A DNA stretch of 5,549 bases from Pseudomonadota bacterium (GTDB lineage Bacteria > Pseudomonadota > Alphaproteobacteria > Rhodospirillales > Casp-alpha2), in assembly GCA_027620395.1 (NCBI GenBank), contig JAQBZY010000133.1:1-5549 (forward strand), written 5' to 3'. Every line of letters starts with the position of its first letter. Position 1 is the stretch's first letter. This document shows, piece by piece, positions 1 to 5,549 of the stretch. A program made the translations under genes and the position numbers. The notes under the pieces are model-generated. The model was given only the letters and a program-made list of their open reading frames with translations. It had not been told where the DNA came from and did no database searches.

Positions 1-15
1 GATTTCAACAGTCAT
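1..15 (-). CDS. sucB: Start of dihydrolipoamide succinyltransferase (E2), five codons only
   Basis: The window ends after ATG and four further codons, reading MTVEI. 2-oxoglutarate dehydrogenase E2 proteins commonly begin with a closely similar short segment leading into the lipoyl domain (for example M-T/S-x-E-I followed by VPxLGES). The good ribosome binding site and the position directly after sucA make sucB the natural reading, since E1 and E2 of this complex are usually adjacent in alphaproteobacteria. E2 carries the lipoyl arm that takes the succinyl group from SucA and passes it to CoA. Five residues cannot prove identity; the call rests mainly on context. Confidence 0.8.
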
Positions 16-20
16 GTTCG

Positions 21-28
21 CTCACCTC
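21..28 (-). promoter_or_regulatory. Ribosome binding site of sucB
   Basis: GAGGTGAG, a good Shine-Dalgarno match, lies 5 bases before the ATG at 15 and supports that codon as a real start. Confidence 0.75.
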
Positions 29-34
29 GTCCCT

Positions 35-50
35 GGCGCGCGGGCGCGCC
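35..50 (-). repeat. GC-only hairpin in the sucA-sucB gap
   Basis: GGCGCG and CGCGCC form a perfect 6-bp stem around a CCCG loop, midway in the 51-nt gap between sucA and sucB. It ends 6 bases before the sucB Shine-Dalgarno. No U-tract follows, so it is not a standard intrinsic terminator. It may act as a 3' end stabiliser for processed sucA mRNA or influence sucB translation; neither is shown. Confidence 0.55.
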
Positions 51-66
51 TTGTCATGTTGACCGA

Positions 67-3045
67 TCACTTGCGTCCGGTTTTCCGGGTCGGCTTTTTC
101 GCCGCCGGTTTTTTGGGCGCCGACTTCGAAGTCGAAACTGGCGCCGCTTTCGGGATGGTCAAAGCCTCGTTTATGAACGCCGCCTGTTCAGCCAAATGCT
201 TCCGCATCAGGCCGGTCGCCGGCGACGCCGCGGCAGCCCGGCCGGCGTACTTGATCGGCAAGCCGCCACGACCGATTTCGGCCAGCAACTCTTCCAACGG
301 CTCGCGGATATAAGTCCACGACCCCATGTTCTTAGGTTCTTCCTGGCACCAAACGAGGTCGGCATTTGGAAACCGCGAAAGTTCGTTGGTCAGGGCCTGC
401 TTCGGGAAAGGATAAAGTTGTTCGGCCCTGAGGATGTAGACATCCTTCAATCCGCGTTTGTCGCGTTCGTCGGCAAGGTCGTAGTAAATCTTGCCGGAGC
501 ATATGACGACGCGGCGGATTTTCTGATCGGCGACGAATTCGCCATGATCCCAAAGCACCCGGTGGAAGCTGGTCCCCTCGCCCATTTCCGAAAGTTCGGA
601 AACGGCGCGCTTGTGGCGCAGCAGCGATTTGGGTGTCATCAAGATCAGCGGCTTGCGGAATTCACGATGGATTTGCCGCCGCAGCACGTGGAAATAATTG
701 GCCGGCGTGGTGCAATTGCAGACCTGCATGTTATCGCTGGCACAGAGTTGCAGATACCGCTCAAGCCTGGCCGAGCTGTGTTCGGGGCCCTGCCCTTCGT
801 AACCGTGTGGCAATAACATGACGAGCCCGCACATCCTGAGCCACTTTGACTCGCCCGACGAAATGAACTGGTCGATGATCACCTGTGCGCCGTTGGCGAA
901 ATCGCCGAACTGCGCTTCCCAAAGCACCAACATGTTCGGCTCGGCCAGGGAGTAGCCGTACTCGAAGCCAAGCACGCCGGCTTCAGATAGCGGGCTGTTG
1001 ATAACTTCGAACGGCGCCTGCCCAAAACGCAGGTTGTTCAAAGGCGTGTGCTTGTCCTCGTTTTCCTGGTCGGTCAGCACCGAATGCCGCTGCGAAAACG
1101 TGCCGCGTTCGGAATCCTGTCCGGATAGACGGACCGGGTGACCTTCCAGCAACAACGTGCCGAAGGCCAACGCCTCACCGGTCGCCCAGTCGATGCCGCG
1201 GCCGGATTCGATCATCGCCCGCTTGGCTTCCAACTGCCGCTGGATTTTCGGATTTATGTGGAAGTTGCCGGGCACCCGAGTGAGCGCGTCTCCGACTTCC
1301 TTCAGGCGCTCGATCGGCACACCGGTGACGCCGCGACGATCCTCGCCGGTCGCGACCGACAGCCCGGACCACTTGCCGTCCAGCCAATCGGCCTTATTGG
1401 CCTTGTAACCGCTCGCCGCTTCGAACGCGTCTTCCAGCTTTTGCTGGAAATCGGCGATCTGCTGATCGAGTTCGCTTTGCGTCAGCACCCCTTCGTGCAC
1501 CAGCTTGGCGCCGAAGATTTCCCGTGTCGTCGGGTGCGCCGCGATCTTCTTGTACATTAAGGGTTGGGTGAACATCGGTTCGTCACCCTCGTTATGGCCA
1601 TGCCGGCGATAGCAGATCATGTCGATCACGGCATCTTTCTTAAACCGCTGCCGGTATTCGGTGGCGATCCGCGCGCAATGCACGACCGCTTCGACATCGT
1701 CGGCGTTCACATGAAAAATCGGCGCCGCTACCGTCTTGGCGACATCCGAGCAATACGGCGACGAGCGCGAGTGCCTGGGATTGGTCGTGAAGCCAATCTG
1801 GTTGTTGATGATGATGTGGATGGTGCCGCCGGTCTCGTAGCCCAACAGGCCAGACAGATCGAGCGCTTCCGGCACCAGGCCCTGGCCGGCAAAGGCGGCG
1901 TCGCCGTGCAAAAGAAGCGCCATTACTTTTTCGCGTTGGGAATCGTTTTTCTGAACCTGCTTGGCGCGGACCTTGCCGATACAGACCGTGTTGACGCATT
2001 CTAGATGCGACGGATTTGCGGTCAGCGACAGATGCACCGAGCGGCCATCGAAGACGCGGTCGGACGACGAACCCAAGTGGTATTTGACGTCGCCGGAGCC
2101 GCCGATGTCGTCGGGACTGGACGAGCCGCCTTGGAATTCATGGAAAATCGCCTGGAACGGCTTGCCCATGACGTTGGCCAGCACGTTCAGGCGGCCGCGG
2201 TGCGCCATGCCGAGAATGATTTCCTCCATCCCCATTTGCGAGCCACGCTTGAAGATTTGCTCCATCGCCGGAACCAGGCTTTCACCGCCGTCGAGGCCGA
2301 AACGCTTGGTGCCGGTGAATTTTTTGTCCAGGAACTTCTCGAAGCCTTCGGTTTCGATCAGCCGATTGAGGATCGCCTTCTTGCCGTTGACGGTGAATTC
2401 CGGCTGATTTTGGATCCGCTCGATGCGTTCCTGAATCCAGGTTTTCTCGTCCGGATCCTGGATGTGCATGAATTCGACCCCGATCGAGCCGCAATACGTC
2501 TGATGCAGAACTCTGATGATTTCCCTGAGCGTCGCCGATTCGAGGCCAAGCACATAGTTTATAAAGATCGGCCGATCGAAATCCTTCTCCTTGAATCCAT
2601 ACGATGCCGGATCGAGCTCCGGATGCTCGTTCGGCGCTTCAAGGCCGAGCGGATCGAGATTGGCCTGCAAATGGCCTCTGACCCGATAGGCGCGGATTAG
2701 CATTAGGGCGCGGATACTGTCGAGCGTGGCTTCGCGAACTTGCACGGCGCCGTAGCGGCCGCCGGCGTTGGCGGCGTCGGTGCCGCGAGCCGGCTGCGAG
2801 TCCTGCGCCATCTGTTCGGATAGCGGCGCCAATTCGCCGTGATCGAGCACGCCGGCCGTCGAAGGCGCCCAGGAGGCGCCCCGCTGCTCGGCCACGAACG
2901 AGCCCGCCTCGTCCGAGAGGTCAGCGAAGAAATCCTGCCACCGGAGATCGACCGAACCCGGATCGTCCAGATAACGCTCGTAGAGTTCGGCAACGTAAAT
3001 TTGATTGCCGGTATACAGAAATTGCGTCGGATCCATTGCCGTCAT
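67..3045 (-). CDS. sucA: 2-oxoglutarate dehydrogenase E1 component
   Basis: Thiamine-diphosphate-dependent E1 of the 2-oxoglutarate dehydrogenase complex. It decarboxylates 2-oxoglutarate and passes the succinyl group to the lipoyl domain of SucB. The 992 residues from the ATG at 3045 fit alphaproteobacterial SucA; E. coli has 933. The N-terminal E2-binding segment (MTAMDPTQFLYTGNQ..ELYERYLDDPGSVD) is followed by an Ala/Gly-rich linker (about 50 to 97). Motifs then run AHRGRLNVL at 281 to 289, NPSHLE at 344 to 349, the cofactor and Mg region GDAAFAGQG at 381 to 389 with NNQIGFTT at 414 to 421, YRRHGHNEGDEP at 479 to 490, SGQDSERGTFSQRHS at 641 to 655, HGYEGQGPEHSSARLE at 747 to 762 and QEEPKNMGSW at 901 to 910. 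A 28-residue basic tail (last codons 70 to 153) follows the usual end. The start is uncertain: a TTG at 3075 would add ten residues and an ATG at 3036 would remove three. The 3045 ATG fits the family N-terminus best. The gene is followed after 51 nt by sucB. Confidence 0.97.
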   Translation of the reverse strand: MTAMDPTQFLYTGNQIYVAELYERYLDDPGSVDLRWQDFFADLSDEAGSFVAEQRGASWAPSTAGVLDHGELAPLSEQMAQDSQPARGTDAANAGGRYGAVQVREATLDSIRALMLIRAYRVRGHLQANLDPLGLEAPNEHPELDPASYGFKEKDFDRPIFINYVLGLESATLREIIRVLHQTYCGSIGVEFMHIQDPDEKTWIQERIERIQNQPEFTVNGKKAILNRLIETEGFEKFLDKKFTGTKRFGLDGGESLVPAMEQIFKRGSQMGMEEIILGMAHRGRLNVLANVMGKPFQAIFHEFQGGSSSPDDIGGSGDVKYHLGSSSDRVFDGRSVHLSLTANPSHLECVNTVCIGKVRAKQVQKNDSQREKVMALLLHGDAAFAGQGLVPEALDLSGLLGYETGGTIHIIINNQIGFTTNPRHSRSSPYCSDVAKTVAAPIFHVNADDVEAVVHCARIATEYRQRFKKDAVIDMICYRRHGHNEGDEPMFTQPLMYKKIAAHPTTREIFGAKLVHEGVLTQSELDQQIADFQQKLEDAFEAASGYKANKADWLDGKWSGLSVATGEDRRGVTGVPIERLKEVGDALTRVPGNFHINPKIQRQLEAKRAMIESGRGIDWATGEALAFGTLLLEGHPVRLSGQDSERGTFSQRHSVLTDQENEDKHTPLNNLRFGQAPFEVINSPLSEAGVLGFEYGYSLAEPNMLVLWEAQFGDFANGAQVIIDQFISSGESKWLRMCGLVMLLPHGYEGQGPEHSSARLERYLQLCASDNMQVCNCTTPANYFHVLRRQIHREFRKPLILMTPKSLLRHKRAVSELSEMGEGTSFHRVLWDHGEFVADQKIRRVVICSGKIYYDLADERDKRGLKDVYILRAEQLYPFPKQALTNELSRFPNADLVWCQEEPKNMGSWTYIREPLEELLAEIGRGGLPIKYAGRAAAASPATGLMRKHLAEQAAFINEALTIPKAAPVSTSKSAPKKPAAKKPTRKTGRK
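70..153 (-). other. Lys/Pro/Ala-rich C-terminal tail of SucA
   Basis: The last 28 codons of sucA, after the conserved helix ending FINEALTI, encode a tail with 8 Lys, 2 Arg, several Pro, Ala and Ser/Thr, and no acidic residue. It includes APKKPAAKKPTRKTGRK at the very end and looks like the disordered nucleic-acid-binding tails of histone-H1-like proteins. The frame is continuous and ends in TGA. Function unknown. Confidence 0.8.
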
Positions 3046-3053
3046 GAGCTCAA

Positions 3054-3065
3054 CGCCCGAGGGCG
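3054..3065 (-). repeat. Small hairpin between the sucA Shine-Dalgarno and ATG
   Basis: CGCC and GGCG (4 bp, all G-C) flank a CTCG loop, directly 3' of AAGGAGG and 8 bases before the sucA ATG. The stem could grow by G-U pairs, but only by consuming the end of the Shine-Dalgarno. The fold is predicted by eye only. Confidence 0.4.
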
Positions 3066-3072
3066 CCTCCTT
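3066..3072 (-). promoter_or_regulatory. Probable ribosome binding site of sucA, unusually far from the ATG
   Basis: A perfect AAGGAGG lies in the sucD-sucA gap, but 20 bases separate it from the most credible sucA ATG (3045). Normal spacing is about 5 to 10. The intervening bases begin with CGCCCTCGGGCG (3054 to 3065), able to form a small hairpin that would leave 8 unpaired bases before the ATG. The alternative TTG start at 3075 sits just upstream of this motif and so cannot use it. Confidence 0.6.
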
Positions 3073-3089
3073 CAACTTGGTTTAGGTGG

Positions 3090-3965
3090 TCACTTCTTGA
3101 GTGCCTTGACCATGGTTTCGCCGATGCCGGCGGGGCTGTCCGTGACGTGGATGCCGGCTGACTTCATGGCCTCGATCTTGTCCCCGGCGCCGCCCTTGCC
3201 GCCCGAAATGATGGCCCCGGCATGACCCATGCGGCGGCCCGGAGGCGCGGTGAGGCCGGCGATGAAACCGACGACCTGCTTCTTGGTCTTCGAGTCCTTC
3301 AACAATTGCGCCCCGTCTTCTTCGGCGGAGCCGCCGATTTCGCCGATCATGACGATGCTTTCCGTCTTCGGATCGGCCAGAAACATTTCCAGACAATCGA
3401 CGAAGTTGGTGCCGTTGACTGGGTCGCCGCCAATCCCGATGCAGGTGGTCTGGCCGAGACCGGCCGCCGTCGTCTGCGCCACCGCTTCGTAGGTCAGCGT
3501 GCCGGAGCGCGACACGATGCCGACGCTGCCTGGGCGGTGGATGTGCCCCGGCATGATGCCGATCTTGCACTCGCCGGGGGTGATGACGCCCGGACAATTG
3601 GGCCCGATCAGCCGCGTCTTGGTGCCGCAGAGCGCGCGTTTGACCCGCACCATGTCGAGGACCGGAATGCCTTCCGTGATGCAGACCACCAACGGCAACA
3701 TGGCGTCGATCGCTTCCAGGATGGCGTCGGCGGCGAACGGCGGCGGCACATAGATCACGGAAGCATTGGCGCCGGTCTTGGCGACGGCTTCCGCGACGGT
3801 ATTGAAAATCGGAAGATCAAGGTGTTTGCCGCCACCTTTGCCGGGCGTTACCCCACCGACCATTTTGGTGCCGTACGCGATTGCCTGCTCGGAATGGAAG
3901 GTTCCCTGCGCGCCGGTGAAGCCCTGGCAGATGACTTTGGTGTTTTTATCGATAAGAACAGACAT
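3090..3965 (-). CDS. sucD: Succinyl-CoA synthetase (ADP-forming) alpha subunit
   Basis: Alpha subunit of succinate--CoA ligase, the partner of SucC. It binds CoA and carries the transient phosphohistidine. The 291-residue protein has normal family length. The N-terminal CoA-binding Rossmann domain begins [20 protein letters not shown] and has [10 protein letters not shown] at 15 to 24. The ligase domain has GPNCPG at 121 to 126, SRSGTLTYE at 152 to 160, [10 protein letters not shown] at 179 to 188, and GEIGG at 208 to 212. GRRMGHAGA lies at 243 to 251, and its His248 is the expected phosphorylated histidine (equivalent to E. coli His246). The start is fixed by the perfect Shine-Dalgarno and by conservation; the frame stays open upstream over sucC, but that part is a shadow. 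The start overlaps the sucC stop as TGATG. The protein ends KALKK before TGA, 44 nt ahead of the sucA ATG. All key motifs are intact. Confidence 0.98.
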   Translation of the reverse strand: MSVLIDKNTKVICQGFTGAQGTFHSEQAIAYGTKMVGGVTPGKGGGKHLDLPIFNTVAEAVAKTGANASVIYVPPPFAADAILEAIDAMLPLVVCITEGIPVLDMVRVKRALCGTKTRLIGPNCPGVITPGECKIGIMPGHIHRPGSVGIVSRSGTLTYEAVAQTTAAGLGQTTCIGIGGDPVNGTNFVDCLEMFLADPKTESIVMIGEIGGSAEEDGAQLLKDSKTKKQVVGFIAGLTAPPGRRMGHAGAIISGGKGGAGDKIEAMKSAGIHVTDSPAGIGETMVKALKK

Positions 3966-5161
3966 CAGCGGGCCTCCTTCACGGCTTTGACGATCTTGCG
4001 CGCGGCGTCGCCAAGATCGTTGGCGGACGTGATCGGCAAGCCGGAGTCGGCCAGTATCTGCTTTCCCTTTTCGACGTTGGTGCCCTCGAGGCGGACCACC
4101 AACGGCACGTTGAGGCTGACTTCCTTGGCCGCGGCGACGACGCCGTCGGCAATCACGTCGCAGCGCATGATGCCGCCGAAGATGTTGACCAGAATTCCCT
4201 CGACGTTGGGATCGGAGAGAATGATCTTGAATGCCGTCGTCACCCGCTCTTTGGTGGCACCACCGCCGACGTCGAGGAAGTTCGCCGGCGAGCCGCCGCT
4301 GAGCTGGATGATGTCCATGGTCGCCATGGCGAGACCGGCGCCGTTGACCATGCAGCCGATGCTGCCGTCGAGCTTGATGTAGTTGAGCTCGTGCTTGCCG
4401 GCTTCCAATTCGGCCGGGTCTTCTTCGTCCTCGTCCCTGAGCTCGGCGATGTCCGGGTGCCGGTAGAGGGCATTGTCGTCGAAGTTCATTTTGGCGTCGA
4501 GCGCGATGACATCGCCAGCGCCGGTCACAACCAACGGATTGATTTCGACCAACGAGCAATCGAGATCATTGAACGCCTTGAAAAGCGCCATGATGAATTT
4601 CGACGCCGATTTGATCTGCGCGCCCTCAAGACCTAAACCGAAGGCCAACTTACGGGTGTGATAGGACTGAATGCCGCTGGCCGGATCAACCGCGACCTTG
4701 ATGATCTTTTCCGGCGTCTTCGCCGCCACTTCCTCGATTTCCATGCCGCCTTCGGTCGACGCCATGATGGTGAGCCTGGATGTTTCCCGGTCGAGCAGCA
4801 TGCCGAGATAGAGCTCGCGTTTGATGTCGCAGCCTTCCTCGACGTAAATCCGCTTCACTTCCTTACCGTTCGGGCCGGTCTGCTTGGTGACGAGGACGTG
4901 GCCGAGCATTTCGGCGGCGCTTACTTTGACGTCGTCGACCGATTTGACGACCCGAACCCCACCCTTGCCGTTCGGATTATCCTTGAAGCGTCCGGCGCCG
5001 CGGCCGCCGGCATGAATTTGCGATTTAACCACGAACACGCTGCCACCCAGATCCTTGGCGGCCTTGACCGCTTCGTCGACCGTATAGGCAACGTGGCCGC
5101 GCGGCACGGGGACACCGTACTTGGCGAGCAGTTGTTTGCCCTGGTACTCGTGAATGTTCAT
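3965..5161 (-). CDS. sucC: Succinyl-CoA synthetase (ADP-forming) beta subunit
   Basis: Beta subunit of succinate--CoA ligase, which with SucD interconverts succinyl-CoA and succinate with substrate-level phosphorylation of a nucleoside diphosphate. The complete 398-residue protein matches the usual length (about 390 to 400). It opens with [20 protein letters not shown], the classic family N-terminus. The ATP-grasp domain follows (about 1 to 240), with [12 protein letters not shown] at 46 to 57, EINPL at 206 to 210 and the metal-binding region DAKMNFDDN at 222 to 230. The C-terminal CoA-ligase domain has [15 protein letters not shown] at 269 to 283, LDVGGGA at 296 to 302, [10 protein letters not shown] at 326 to 335 and [10 protein letters not shown] at 358 to 367. 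An acidic stretch ([13 protein letters not shown], 241 to 253) separates the domains. Pro20 matches the E. coli enzyme. Start chosen from N-terminal conservation. Its last codons (KEAR) carry the Shine-Dalgarno of sucD, and its TGA overlaps the sucD ATG by one base, implying translational coupling and matched subunit synthesis. Confidence 0.98.
   Translation of the reverse strand: MNIHEYQGKQLLAKYGVPVPRGHVAYTVDEAVKAAKDLGGSVFVVKSQIHAGGRGAGRFKDNPNGKGGVRVVKSVDDVKVSAAEMLGHVLVTKQTGPNGKEVKRIYVEEGCDIKRELYLGMLLDRETSRLTIMASTEGGMEIEEVAAKTPEKIIKVAVDPASGIQSYHTRKLAFGLGLEGAQIKSASKFIMALFKAFNDLDCSLVEINPLVVTGAGDVIALDAKMNFDDNALYRHPDIAELRDEDEEDPAELEAGKHELNYIKLDGSIGCMVNGAGLAMATMDIIQLSGGSPANFLDVGGGATKERVTTAFKIILSDPNVEGILVNIFGGIMRCDVIADGVVAAAKEVSLNVPLVVRLEGTNVEKGKQILADSGLPITSANDLGDAARKIVKAVKEAR
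3973..3979 (-). promoter_or_regulatory. Ribosome binding site of sucD inside the sucC 3' end
   Basis: A perfect AAGGAGG, seven bases before the sucD ATG, is formed by the sucC codons for Lys-Glu and the next G. It fixes the sucD start at 3965 and makes sucC termination and sucD initiation adjacent. The ten bases TGAAGGAGGC around it recur exactly upstream of sucA (3065 to 3074). Confidence 0.9.
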
Positions 5162-5165
5162 GCTG

Positions 5166-5172
5166 CTTCCCC
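5166..5172 (-). promoter_or_regulatory. Probable ribosome binding site of sucC
   Basis: GGGGAAG lies four bases before the sucC ATG. It is a purine-rich but imperfect Shine-Dalgarno match, weaker than the AAGGAGG motifs of sucD and sucA downstream. It supports the ATG at 5161 as the start. Confidence 0.5.
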
Positions 5173-5197
5173 GATAAGCCGTCCCCGGTTCATCGGG
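5170..5197 (-). repeat. Inverted repeat in the mdh-sucC gap overlapping the sucC RBS
   Basis: CCCGAT and its exact complement ATCGGG (6 bp) flank a 16-nt spacer in the 64-nt gap between mdh and sucC. In the mRNA the 3' arm covers part of the GGGG of the probable sucC ribosome binding site. A competing 4-bp stem (CCCG/CGGG, 6-nt loop) uses the same 5' arm. No U-tract follows, so it is not an intrinsic terminator. Whether it folds or matters in vivo is unknown. Confidence 0.4.
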
Positions 5198-5225
5198 TAC
5201 GGGTGTGCCTGGTCCCTGATGGCGG

Positions 5226-5549
<324 letters not shown>

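Noticed and set aside
35..50. Intrinsic transcription terminator after sucA
   Set aside because: The stem is GC-rich, but no U-tract follows and sucB begins shortly downstream with its own ribosome binding site, so termination here is unlikely.
2005..2700. 231-codon open frame on the plus strand, opposite sucA (similar ones at 196-816, 1564-2004 and 4658-5281)
   Set aside because: Antisense shadows of sucA, sucC and mdh with no family resemblance.
3222..4382. 386-codon open frame on the plus strand, opposite sucD and sucC
   Set aside because: It is antisense to two well-conserved genes, has no recognisable domain and is Arg/Ala/Asp-rich as expected for a shadow of GC-rich coding DNA.
3966..4559. 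Upstream extension of the sucD frame across sucC, giving a 489-residue protein
   Set aside because: The extension overlaps conserved sucC sequence and reads as Arg/Gly-rich low-complexity protein; sucD has a perfect ribosome binding site and the family N-terminus at 3965.
5162..5225. Internal promoter in the mdh-sucC gap
   Set aside because: No convincing -35/-10 pair in the 64 nt; the gap is better explained as part of one transcript.

Overview
The window is a slice of a tricarboxylic-acid-cycle operon read entirely from the minus strand. In transcription order it holds the 3' end of malate dehydrogenase (mdh), both subunits of succinyl-CoA synthetase (sucC, sucD), the E1 component of 2-oxoglutarate dehydrogenase (sucA), and the first five codons of what is very probably the E2 component (sucB). 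The gene order mdh-sucC-sucD-sucA-sucB, the GC-rich sequence and the protein sequences (for example the Mdh C-terminal region and a SucA of about 990 residues) point to an alphaproteobacterium, perhaps in or near the Rhodospirillales. The lineage is an inference from remembered family sequences, not from a search.

Layout from high to low coordinates: mdh C-terminus (5549 to 5226), a 64-nt gap with an inverted repeat overlapping the sucC ribosome binding site, sucC (5161 to 3965), sucD (3965 to 3090, sharing one base with the sucC stop), a 44-nt gap with a displaced Shine-Dalgarno and a small hairpin, sucA (3045 to 67), a 51-nt gap with a strong GC hairpin and the sucB ribosome binding site, and the sucB start (15 to 1). 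No gap exceeds 64 nt. There is no internal promoter, terminator, RNA gene, mobile element or CRISPR array that I can support. The plus strand carries only antisense shadow ORFs.

The enzymes catalyse neighbouring steps. SucA with SucB (and a lipoamide dehydrogenase outside the window) converts 2-oxoglutarate to succinyl-CoA. SucCD converts succinyl-CoA to succinate with nucleotide triphosphate formation. Mdh oxidises malate to oxaloacetate. Tight spacing implies one polycistronic mRNA with its promoter upstream of mdh, outside the window.

This is a core metabolic region and I do not see a new biological system in it. The points most worth a second look are the lysine/alanine-rich basic tails on both Mdh and SucA, the SucA start (a perfect Shine-Dalgarno 20 nt from the ATG with a 12-nt hairpin-forming insert), and the structured sucA-sucB junction.
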